A DNA stretch of 64,000 nt from JACCXM01 sp046328335. Lineage in GTDB: Bacteria > Chloroflexota > Chloroflexia > Thermomicrobiales > UBA6265. This document shows positions 42,347 to 49,863 of the stretch, one piece after another; positions within the stretch are counted from its first letter, which is position 1, and every line of letters starts with the position of its first letter. The translations under genes and the position numbers were made by a program. The stretch covers positions 1 through 64,000 of the forward strand of contig JAXLWU010000025.1 in NCBI GenBank assembly GCA_046328335.1. The letters run 5' to 3'. The notes beneath the pieces are model-generated. The model ran no database searches. It was not told the DNA's origin and was given only the letters and a program-made list of their open reading frames with translations.

Positions 42347-43266
42347 TGGCAGCGCTCAGCGGGCAAGGAATCTCCCAACAGCCACAAGCAGCGCCCTCGC
42401 TCGCGGTGGAGCCGGCTTCCCGCCGGCGAGCGCGGCCTGGACTCCTCCGCTTGCTGCTGTCCCGCAAGTCCTCGGCGATCGGTCTCGTCATCTGCCTTGT
42501 CGTGCTGGTGTGCGCCATCTTCGCTCCGGTCCTGGCGCCCTACGATCCCCTCGCGATTGCGCCGGTCGACATCCTGAAGCGGCCCTCGGCGGCGCATTGG
42601 CTCGGCACCGATGAACTCGGGCGTGATGTCTTCAGCCGCATCCTCTTCGGCGCGCGCATCTCGGTGACGGTCGGCGCTATCGCAATTGCCATCGCGATCG
42701 TCTGTGGTGTCGTCTTCGGAATGTTGAGCGGCTACTACGGCGGCGCGATCGATAGCGCCACAATGCGCGTGATGGACGCGCTGGCGGCATTCCCCGCCGT
42801 GCTCCTCGCCCTGGCGATCCTCTCCGCGCTTGGCCCCGGAATCCGCAACGCGACCATCGCGGTTGGCATCGTCTATGTACCGGCATTCTCGCGAGTCATG
42901 CGGGGCAGCGTGCTGACCGTCAAGCAGAATGAATATGTAGAAGCGGCGGCGGCAGCGGGCGCGACCACGCCATATCTGATGCGGCGCGCCATCCTGCCCA
43001 ACTGCCTCTCACCCCTGCTCGTTCATGCGTCGATCGGCTTTGCGAACGCAATCATCGTCGAGGCCGCGCTCGGCTTTCTCGGACTGGGGACGCAGCCGCC
43101 GACGCCGTCCTGGGGCATGATGCTCAACGATGGCCGGCAATTCCTGGGACAGAACGTCTGGTATTCGATCTCGGCAGGCGCCGCCATCTTCATCAGCGTC
43201 CTCGGGTTGAACTTGCTCGGAGACGGGCTTCGTGATGCGTTGGATCCGCGGCTGCAGAAGGCGTAG
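42346..43266 (+). CDS. ABC transporter permease, DppC-type
   Basis: 306 residues starting MAALSGQGISQQPQ. Helical core: AIGLVICLVVLVCAIFAPVL, then the LAPYDPLAIAP and HWLGTDELGRDVFSRI motifs of DppC. The EAA coupling loop is YVEAAAAAGATTPYLMRRAI. The start overlaps the DppB stop by one base, so translation is coupled. It ends 39 bp before the epimerase gene. No ATP-binding subunit is found in the window. Confidence 0.92.
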   Translation: MAALSGQGISQQPQAAPSLAVEPASRRRARPGLLRLLLSRKSSAIGLVICLVVLVCAIFAPVLAPYDPLAIAPVDILKRPSAAHWLGTDELGRDVFSRILFGARISVTVGAIAIAIAIVCGVVFGMLSGYYGGAIDSATMRVMDALAAFPAVLLALAILSALGPGIRNATIAVGIVYVPAFSRVMRGSVLTVKQNEYVEAAAAAGATTPYLMRRAILPNCLSPLLVHASIGFANAIIVEAALGFLGLGTQPPTPSWGMMLNDGRQFLGQNVWYSISAGAAIFISVLGLNLLGDGLRDALDPRLQKA

Positions 43267-43305
43267 ACCGGGCAGGCGCTCGGCGAGAGAGGGGGAGGAT
43301 CACCG

Positions 43306-44295
43306 ATGAAAGTGCTTGTATCGGGTGTGACGGGGCGGGTTGGGAAGCGCCTGGCCGCCGCGCTGATCGAACGGGGCGACGAGGTGCGCGGCCTGGTGTT
43401 GCCGGAGGATTCCGGCGCGGCGGCGGTGCAGGCGCTGGGCGTGGAGTGTCTGGAAGGGAATCTGCGCGATTCCGAGGTGGCTACCATGGCCGTGGCCGAT
43501 GTCGATGTCGTCGTTCACCTCGGCGCGGCGATGCTCTGGGGCAGCAACGAGCACAACCAGGCGCTGTTTGAGGACAACCTGCGCGGTACGTTCAATCTGG
43601 CCAACGCGGCCGCGGCCCGTGGCGGGCTTCACCGCTTCGTCCTGGCGAGCAGCGACGAAGTCTATCCTTCGCTCTTCGCCCGCTATCTGCCGATCGACGA
43701 GAACCATCCGACCAAGCCATACAGCTTCTACGGCCTGACCAAGGTTGCTGGTGAGGAGTTGCTCCACTACTACCACCGGGCGGAAGATCTGCCGATTGCC
43801 ATCGCCCGGTTCGCGCTCGTGGCCCAGCCATGGGAAACGACCCGGCCCGGTGGTTGGCTAGGACGATTCCTCTTCCTCGAACCGATGCTGGGGATGATCG
43901 AGTTCCGCGCCGGCCGCGAGGCCGCCGACCAGGTGGCCCAACTCAACAAGGGAAACAACACCCTGTTGCTGGCCCGCGATGCGGAGGGGCAACCGTACAT
44001 GTTCCACTTCTGCGATGTGCGCGATATCGTCCAGGGATTGCAGTTGCTCATTGACGAACCGGCGGCCGTCGGGGAAGCGTTCAATCTGAGCGGACCCGCG
44101 CCGTTCTCCTACGACACGGTGATCCCCTACCTGGCCGAGCGGGCCGGATACCCGTGGGTCGAGGCGCGCATTCCCGGACCGCCGATCCGCATCCATCACA
44201 GCACCGCCAAGGCGCGCGCCCTCCTCGGGTACCTGCCGCAGTACGACGTCTTTCGCTCGATCGACGACGGTTTGCGCGAGCCAAACGTGGAGTGA
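43306..44295 (+). CDS. NAD-dependent epimerase/dehydratase (extended SDR)
   Basis: 329 residues; GAGGGGGAGG precedes ATG 43306. MKVLVSGVTGRVGKRLAAAL is the Rossmann GxxGxxG start, and DVDVVVHLGAAMLWGS the second NAD-contact strand. The YxxxK catalytic motif is YGLTK within SFYGLTKVAGEEL. Substrates of this group include nucleotide sugars and polyketide-type ketones; none is indicated. It probably belongs to the same unit as the transporter and the next two genes. Confidence 0.85.
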   Translation: MKVLVSGVTGRVGKRLAAALIERGDEVRGLVLPEDSGAAAVQALGVECLEGNLRDSEVATMAVADVDVVVHLGAAMLWGSNEHNQALFEDNLRGTFNLANAAAARGGLHRFVLASSDEVYPSLFARYLPIDENHPTKPYSFYGLTKVAGEELLHYYHRAEDLPIAIARFALVAQPWETTRPGGWLGRFLFLEPMLGMIEFRAGREAADQVAQLNKGNNTLLLARDAEGQPYMFHFCDVRDIVQGLQLLIDEPAAVGEAFNLSGPAPFSYDTVIPYLAERAGYPWVEARIPGPPIRIHHSTAKARALLGYLPQYDVFRSIDDGLREPNVE

Positions 44296-44367
44296 TCAGC
44301 GCGAACGGGCTGGCTGGTGGGACATTCAGGCGCGAATGCGAGTCGCGTTCGGAGAGGAGAGCGGGTG

Positions 44368-45774
44368 ATGAGTCGCCAGGGGTTTCAGGCCGGAGTCGGC
44401 CGAGTCTCGATCACGCCGCCGTTGACCGCGCCGCACGCGGGCTGGGGCGCCCAGGTGCATGTGGTGCCGGATGGCGTCGAGGCCGATCTGTGGGCCACGG
44501 TGCTGGTCGTCGCCGATGGCGACACGATGGCGGCCTGGATCGATCTCGATCTGGTGATCATCTCCCGGCCGGAGAGCGATGCCATCCGGGCTGCCGTGGC
44601 GGGGGCGCTCGATATCCCGCGGGAGGCGGTGCGGGTCTCGGTGACGCACAACCACGCCGGGCCGCCGCCCAGCGCCTGGAACTGGGCCGGGCAGGGGCAG
44701 GAGGCGCTGGCCGGCTACTACGCCATGCTGCCGGAGTATGCCGCGGGCGCGGCGCGGCTGGCGCGGCAGAACCTGTGCCCGGCGCGGGTGGCGGTCGGCT
44801 CCGGCGAGAGCCGGGTCGCGGTCAACCGGCGGGAGACCGCCCCCGGCGGGCGTCCGGTGGTGGGGATCAACCCGGACGGCATCATCGATCCGCAGGTCTT
44901 CGTGTTGCGCATCGACAGCCGCGATGGCGATCCGCTCGCCGCGGTCGTCGGCTACACGATGCACCCGACCACCCTCGGTCCGGAGAGCCGGCTGATCAGT
45001 CCTGACTGGCCGGGTCATCTCAAGCGCACGGTCGAGATGCTGACCGGCGCGACCTGTCTCTTCGCCCAGGGGGCGACGGGGAATGTCGGACCCGGTCCGG
45101 ATGGCTTCACCGCCGATCTCGGAGTTGTCCGCCGCCTCGGGCGGCAGATCGGCTGCGAGGCGGCGCGGGTCTATTTCGGGCTCGAGCTTTCCGCCACCCG
45201 GCACCGGCACGACCGGGTCCAGGAGTCGGGAGCGCCGCTGAGCATCTGGAAACGCGAGGCGGTCGACGCGGCGGAACCGGTGGTGCGGGTCGCCTCGCGC
45301 GAGATCGACCTGCCCGTCCTCCCGCAGCCGTCGCTGACCGAGGCGCGGGAGCGGGTCGCCGCGGCCCAGGCGCGGCTCGACGCGCTGCGCCAGGAGGGCG
45401 CGTTGGCGGCTGAAATCGAAGCGGCGACCTTCGTCGTCAAGCGGGCCAACATGGCTCTCTTCCGCGCCGAGACCTATGGTGGACGCGAGACGTTCCCGGT
45501 CGATCTCCACCTGCTCCAGATCGGCCCGGCCGTGCTGGTTGGCATCGAAGGCGAACCGTTCGTCGAAATCGGATTGGCGGTGAAAGAGGGCTCACCGTGG
45601 CCGGCGACCTGGTTCGGCGGCTATATCGGGGGCTGGGCCGGGTATATCGCCATGCCCGAGGCGTACGACGTCGGCGGCTACGAGGTCGAGACCTCGCCCT
45701 TCGCGCCGGACGCGGCCGAAGCGATGACGCAGGGTACGCTGGCGGCGCTCCGGGAATTCGCGGCGTCCGAGTAG
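44368..45774 (+). CDS. Neutral/alkaline ceramidase-like (N-terminal domain) protein
   Basis: 468 residues from ATG 44368, after GGAGAGGAGAGCGG. FQAGVGRVSITPPLTAPHAG and SVTHNHAGPPPSAWNW resemble the N-terminal zinc domain of neutral ceramidases; HNH at 94-96 would be ligands. Members of this size hydrolyse N-acyl or amide bonds but many are uncharacterised. Conserved VHPTTLGP-like MHPTTLGPES and GATGNVGPGPDG also fit. No signal peptide. Between an epimerase and an M14-type deacylase, suggesting it acts on an imported N-acyl compound. Confidence 0.72.
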   Translation: MSRQGFQAGVGRVSITPPLTAPHAGWGAQVHVVPDGVEADLWATVLVVADGDTMAAWIDLDLVIISRPESDAIRAAVAGALDIPREAVRVSVTHNHAGPPPSAWNWAGQGQEALAGYYAMLPEYAAGAARLARQNLCPARVAVGSGESRVAVNRRETAPGGRPVVGINPDGIIDPQVFVLRIDSRDGDPLAAVVGYTMHPTTLGPESRLISPDWPGHLKRTVEMLTGATCLFAQGATGNVGPGPDGFTADLGVVRRLGRQIGCEAARVYFGLELSATRHRHDRVQESGAPLSIWKREAVDAAEPVVRVASREIDLPVLPQPSLTEARERVAAAQARLDALRQEGALAAEIEAATFVVKRANMALFRAETYGGRETFPVDLHLLQIGPAVLVGIEGEPFVEIGLAVKEGSPWPATWFGGYIGGWAGYIAMPEAYDVGGYEVETSPFAPDAAEAMTQGTLAALREFAASE

Positions 45775-45801
45775 ACATGCCTCGTCTGTGGGGAGGAAAC
45801 G

Positions 45802-46812
45802 ATGATCCTGGACATTACCCCGGTGAGCGGGGTCGATTGGGAGACACCAGGCGCGCGCTTCTATCACCTCCCCTTCACCTCGGACAATATCTGGGGCCGC
45901 ATCCGCGTCCCGCTTTATGTCGCCTGCGCCCCACGGCCAGGGCCGACCATCGTCGCCATCGGCGGCACCCATGGCGACGAGTACGAGGGACCCGTTGGCC
46001 TGAAAAACTTGATCAACGCGCTCGATCCGGCAGGGTTGGTCGCGGGACGGTTGATCGTCATCCCGGTGCTGAACGTCCCCGCCTTCCGTGCCAACCGGCG
46101 CGATTCCCCGCTCGATGGCGCCAACATGAACCGCGTCTTTCCCGGCAACGAGCGGGGCACGATCACCCAGCGCATCGCCCGCTTCCTGACCGACGAGGTA
46201 CTCCCCCGCGCCGACGTGGTGATCGACCTCCATTCCGGCGGCGCCGGCTTCGAGATCATCCGCTGCATGTCCTTCCATCGCGTCGACGATCCGGAGACCT
46301 ACGCCGCGTTCAAGGAGACCGCGCTCCTCTTCGGCACGCCGTTCGTGATGATCTACACCAGCGGCATGGGGAGCGGCCTGCTGACCGAGGAAGCGGAGGC
46401 GATGGGCAAGATCACCATCGGCAGCGAACTCGGCTACGGCGCCTCCACCGATCTGGCGGGGGTGCGCTGGGCGCAGGAGGGGACGCGCAACGTGATGCGT
46501 CATTACGGCCTGCTGAACGAACCGGTGGAGCGTCTCACCGCGCCTGGTCTCGACCGGCAGCGGGTGGTGGCCGCGCTCGATATCGACCGCTACGTGACCG
46601 CCCCGGTGAGCGGCATCAGCGAGCCGCTGGTGCCGGTCGGCGCGCCGGTAGTCAAGGGCCAACCGGTGGCGCGCATCCACGACTTCGAACGCATCGACGA
46701 ACCGCCGGTCGAGATCGTCGCCGACAGCGACGGCTACGTGATGTGCCGCAAATTCCGCGCCGCCACCGAGCAGGGCGAGGTGGTGATGGTCATCGCAGAG
46801 GAGGTGGGGTGA
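45802..46812 (+). CDS. Succinylglutamate desuccinylase/aspartoacylase-family (M14) amidohydrolase
   Basis: 336 residues with GGGGAGGAAACG before ATG 45802. Zinc ligands are H57 and E60 (GGTHGDEYEGP) and H144 (VIDLHSGG). NRVFPGNERGTITQRIARFL is typical of the AstE/aspartoacylase branch. A C-terminal ~100-residue beta domain ends the protein. The family hydrolyses N-acyl amino acids or N-alpha-acetyl diaminobutyrate. It sits right after the ceramidase-like gene, and together with the importer they may form a deacylation cassette. Confidence 0.85.
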   Translation: MILDITPVSGVDWETPGARFYHLPFTSDNIWGRIRVPLYVACAPRPGPTIVAIGGTHGDEYEGPVGLKNLINALDPAGLVAGRLIVIPVLNVPAFRANRRDSPLDGANMNRVFPGNERGTITQRIARFLTDEVLPRADVVIDLHSGGAGFEIIRCMSFHRVDDPETYAAFKETALLFGTPFVMIYTSGMGSGLLTEEAEAMGKITIGSELGYGASTDLAGVRWAQEGTRNVMRHYGLLNEPVERLTAPGLDRQRVVAALDIDRYVTAPVSGISEPLVPVGAPVVKGQPVARIHDFERIDEPPVEIVADSDGYVMCRKFRAATEQGEVVMVIAEEVG

Positions 46813-46814
46813 GG

Positions 46815-46838
46815 ATGTGGGCGACGCGGGCATCTCGC
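46815..46838. repeat. Family D-like fragment
   Basis: GGATGTGGGCGACGCGGGCATC, a partial copy of the short palindrome, just after the M14 gene stop. Confidence 0.35.
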
Positions 46839-46987
46839 ACGAAGCCATGATGGCGCCGCCAGCCTCGGCAAGTCCGTGCACCCGTTTTGGCTCGGATAGT
46901 GCCGGCGAGTGCCGCGGTCATGCCGGGTTTGATTGCGTGTCAGCCGTGTCGGATGTCGATTCCTGCGCCGATTTCGGCTGACGACGG

Positions 46988-47404
46988 CTACGCGCACAAA
47001 CGGATCAAGTCCTCGATTATGGTGTCGCGGGTATCCGCCCTGGCCGTTCGCATTGTGGCCGGAATCAGCCCGTCGAGTTCACCTCGGTCGATCCTGCCAA
47101 TCTGGGCGACATCGAGGGCGGCGCGGAGCTCCGGGTGCCGCGCGATGGCATAGGAGAGGAAATGCTCGATCTGCATCCCGACGACTGCCTCCGTCTCGGG
47201 ATCGACCCGCAAGAAGAGGTAATCCCGGTCGCCGCGATCGAGCGGGACGCTCGCCGCCGCCCGCGCCTCACCGGAGAAGTCGACGAACAACGTGTCACTC
47301 GGCCGGTCGTAGGTGAGGCGCATCTCTTGCGGCGGAAGCAATCGGAAATCCGGCCACCGCGGGCTGAACGTCTGGATATCGGGTCTTCTCCTGGTCACGG
47401 CCAT
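46988..47404 (-). CDS. DUF2283-like small protein
   Basis: 138 residues starting MAVTRRRPDIQTFSPR. The core MRLTYDRPSDTLFVDFSGEA and VGMQIEHFLSYAI match the DUF2283 fold, which often travels with toxin-like genes. It overlaps the upstream gene by 10 bp (47395-47404), so translation is coupled. If the partner is a toxin, this would be its antidote or co-factor. Alternatively an orphan. Confidence 0.65.
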   Translation of the reverse strand: MAVTRRRPDIQTFSPRWPDFRLLPPQEMRLTYDRPSDTLFVDFSGEARAAASVPLDRGDRDYLFLRVDPETEAVVGMQIEHFLSYAIARHPELRAALDVAQIGRIDRGELDGLIPATMRTARADTRDTIIEDLIRLCA

Positions 47405-47751
47405 TGCTGAACCTCGGCGTGAGCGATTCGCCCGGTTGGAGAGGTGGTGATGACAGCGCCGACGATCGCGTTGTCAATTTGTTGGAAGGTCACGACTACT
47501 TTCAGGAAGAGCCGGTGGTAGGGGGCTGACAGCGCCCCGAAGCGATAGTAGTTCAGCCCGTGCGGGTTGTCGAAATCCGAGACGATGACATCGGGAGCTT
47601 CGAGGGTCAGTCGAACGGCGGCAAAGTGAGACGCAACCTCAGGATGTCTGAGTCTGACGTGCTCTTCCCAGCGCGCTTTTCGCGCCACGATGAATCTGCC
47701 CTGCGGATCTGTGCACGAGAGAACGAGCGTGTCGGGATCGATTCCCTCCAT
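47395..47751 (-). CDS. PBECR/RelE-like putative nuclease
   Basis: 118 residues. The pattern ARWEEHVRLRHPEVASHFAA, TLEAPDVIVSDFDNPHG and LFLKVVVTFQQIDNAIVGAV resembles the barnase-EndoU-ColicinE5/D-RelE-like (PBECR) small nucleases of phage and toxin modules. Conserved His residues (EEHVRLRH, YYRFG) could be catalytic, but no mechanism is proven. The start lies upstream of and overlaps the DUF2283 gene. A toxin-antitoxin reading is inference. Confidence 0.6.
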   Translation of the reverse strand: MEGIDPDTLVLSCTDPQGRFIVARKARWEEHVRLRHPEVASHFAAVRLTLEAPDVIVSDFDNPHGLNYYRFGALSAPYHRLFLKVVVTFQQIDNAIVGAVITTSPTGRIAHAEVQQWP

Positions 47752-47880
47752 GCCGCCGATTCTACGCCGGAAATGCTGTTAGCGCGTTGCGCGGCGCCGT
47801 GAGGTTCTGGATCGCCGAAGCCCGTCTCACAGTCCCGCCCACGTCTCGAACCGCAACGCGGTCAAAGACTGCAGAGAGGA

Positions 47881-48408
47881 TCAGGCGTCGCCCTCGGCCA
47901 GGAGTTGCGCGATAGTGGTCATCGGCAGAAAGAGCCGGTACTCGTTGCTCGGAAACCGCTGAAATCCGTATTGCTCGTAGAATCCGCGGGCGCGATCGTG
48001 CAGCGCATCGACGATGACCGCCATGGCCGCAATCTCCCGCGTGCCAACCGTGAACGCTCGTTGCAAAGCATCGTAGAGCAGGACTTCGTCCAATCCCTGG
48101 CCGTGAAAGGCACGATCGATGGCCAGCCGTCCGAGCAGCACCACGGGCACGAGCGGATACCGCGGCAGCGCGCGCCGCATCGCTTCTGGCAAATCGTCAA
48201 GTGTGACCGACGCGGAACTGAGCGTGTAGTAGCCCGCGACGCGATCTGTCGTCGGGTCGCCAAGCACAAAGACGGCCGCGACATTCCGATCGGCATCCTG
48301 CCGCGCGCGCTGGCGCAGGTAGGTGTCGAGCGAATCCTCACCGCAAGTGAACGCGGCCCGGTCATGATGGCGTCCCAACCGCTCGATCCGGTACTGCTGC
48401 TGCGTCAC
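47881..48408 (-). CDS. GNAT-family acetyltransferase toxin (TacT-like)
   Basis: 175 residues, three bases behind the antitoxin gene. RHHDRAAFTCGEDSLDTYLR is the standard N-terminus of TacT/AtaT-type toxins, and LGRLAIDRAFHGQGLDEVLL the CoA-binding motif (R/Q-x-x-G-x-G form). The C-terminus carries FYEQYGFQRFPSNEYRLFLP, the typical Tyr region. These toxins acetylate aminoacyl-tRNA and stop translation. Activity here is by family inference. Confidence 0.85.
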   Translation of the reverse strand: MTQQQYRIERLGRHHDRAAFTCGEDSLDTYLRQRARQDADRNVAAVFVLGDPTTDRVAGYYTLSSASVTLDDLPEAMRRALPRYPLVPVVLLGRLAIDRAFHGQGLDEVLLYDALQRAFTVGTREIAAMAVIVDALHDRARGFYEQYGFQRFPSNEYRLFLPMTTIAQLLAEGDA

Positions 48409-48411
48409 GTC

Positions 48412-48738
48412 CTACTCGACGATGATCTCGCGATGCCGACGCGCCGCCGCGCGCAAGCACTCGTTCGGTGCTGGTGGCTGCATGAGGGTCTGCGCGAAGA
48501 CCTGGCTATCGTGCGCGGTGAGGGTGATCACCTCATGCCGCGCGATCGTTGCCAGTGCCGCCGCTTGGGCACTGGACACCACAAAATCGGTGAGGGTTCG
48601 CCCCTCCAGCGCGGCGGCACGTTCGAGCAAGTTCTTCTGCTCCGGACTGACGCGGGCCTCGAGGCGTTCCCGCCGGCCCGGTTCTCGCCGCGGTGTCCGT
48701 GGGTCATCCCCTACCGTGGCGCTGGTTGCGCGGCCCAT
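48412..48738 (-). CDS. DUF1778 (TacA-like) antitoxin
   Basis: 108 residues. N-terminal extension rich in Arg/Pro (DPRTPRREPGRRER), then the ribbon-helix-helix core LEARVSPEQKNLLERAAAL and GRTLTDFVVSSAQAAA, and a C-terminal tail that would wrap the toxin. It ends three bases before the toxin start, a classic TacA-TacT operon. It likely autorepresses the promoter upstream of 48738. Confidence 0.85.
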   Translation of the reverse strand: MGRATSATVGDDPRTPRREPGRRERLEARVSPEQKNLLERAAALEGRTLTDFVVSSAQAAALATIARHEVITLTAHDSQVFAQTLMQPPAPNECLRAAARRHREIIVE

Positions 48739-48745
48739 GTCAGTC

Positions 48746-48781
48746 TCCTCTCAGCTCTCAGCTCTCAGCTCTCGGCTCTCG
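48746..48781. repeat. Tandem heptamer repeat
   Basis: TCAGCTC is repeated four to five times (with one TCGGCTC). The GC-neutral array lies in the promoter region of the antitoxin gene. A different heptamer array is at 58699-58745. Confidence 0.6.
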
Positions 48782-48959
48782 TGGCGGTTGGCGGTGGCTC
48801 GGTTTCCGCACGCGGATCGGACCGTGCGTGGTGATCGTACGTCATATTGCCGTACGTAACCAAGGTGGCGGGAGCAGGATCCTGGAGCCGCGCCGGTTGG
48901 GGATGCGGGCGACGCACTCTACAGAATCCGCGTCCGTGGGGTGCGGCGCCTGCTCCTCC

Positions 48960-49634
48960 TTACAACCCCGCCAACGTCTCCAGTCGCAATTCGGTCAATG
49001 ACGGCAGGATGAGATCGGCGGCGTGGTAGCGGCGGTCGGAGTGCAGTTCGGGGTCGGGGATGGCGATGCAGCGCATCTTCGCCGCCTTGGCCGCGATCAC
49101 CCCGTTCGGGGAATCTTCGATCGCCACGCAGCGCGCGGCGGGGATGCCGAGACGACGCGCCGCTTCGATGTAGACACCGGGATGCGGTTTGCCGAACGGT
49201 TCGTGTTCCGCCGACTGGGCCAGCACGAAGCGGCCGCCGATGCCAAGTTTTTCCAGGACCGCCGCGATGATCTCGCTCGCGGACGATGAGGCTACCGCCA
49301 GCGGGTAGCGGGTCTGCAGCAGATCGAGCGCCGCGAGCATCCCCGGCGTCGGCTCGCCCCGCTCCCGCACCAGATCGATCACTCGCGAGATGATCCGCGC
49401 CTCCACCTCCTTTTTCGGAGGTGTGGTCCACGGATAGCGGGCGAACCAGTGCTCGACTACCTCGTCGGTGCGCAGACCGGTCGTCTCGACCGCATCCTCG
49501 ATCGTCATCGGCACCCCCGCCGCGGTGAGCGCCTCCACCTCGGCGATCCGCCAGAACGGCTCGGAATCGATCAACACCCCGTCCATGTCGAAAATGACCG
49601 CCTCGATCCCGTTCCCCGTTCCCACGACTCTCAT
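48960..49634 (-). CDS. HAD-superfamily phosphatase, HxpB/PGMB-like
   Basis: 224 residues starting MRVVGTGNGIEAVIFDMDGV at 49634; the upstream extension is unlikely. DMDGVLIDSE is the HAD motif I with both aspartates; motif II is ASSSASE and motif III KPHPGVYIEAARRLG, then VAIEDSPNGVIAAKAA. The cap domain is of the beta-phosphoglucomutase/hexitol-phosphatase type. It likely dephosphorylates sugar phosphates. No linked operon. Confidence 0.85.
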   Translation of the reverse strand: MRVVGTGNGIEAVIFDMDGVLIDSEPFWRIAEVEALTAAGVPMTIEDAVETTGLRTDEVVEHWFARYPWTTPPKKEVEARIISRVIDLVRERGEPTPGMLAALDLLQTRYPLAVASSSASEIIAAVLEKLGIGGRFVLAQSAEHEPFGKPHPGVYIEAARRLGIPAARCVAIEDSPNGVIAAKAAKMRCIAIPDPELHSDRRYHAADLILPSLTELRLETLAGL

Positions 49635-49697
49635 TCCTCCCACCTTGCCCTGACTGAACCGTATCGAGGCACCATCCCCGGCAACCCGCCGCCCTGC

Positions 49698-49742
49698 GCG
49701 AGCCCCTCGCCCGCACACGGGGAGAGGGGTTGGGGTGTGGGC
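49698..49742. repeat. Family B element
   Basis: GCGAGCCCCTCGCCCGCACA then CGGGGAGAGGGGTTGGGGTG, in the short gap between the HAD gene and HyuB. Confidence 0.55.
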
Positions 49743-49863
49743 GCGCCGGGAGACGGCACGACCATCCTCGCGCACACGATGCAGTATCGCCCACGCCAGT
49801 TGACCGGCCATCCTCGCCATTGCTACCCTCGCGGGGCATCACGCGAACCACGGTCACGGACCC

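Noticed and set aside
48746..48781. Heptamer arrays and family B repeats considered as a CRISPR array
   Set aside because: Units are only seven bases or are hairpin copies scattered at irregular distances, with no unique spacers and no cas genes in the window.
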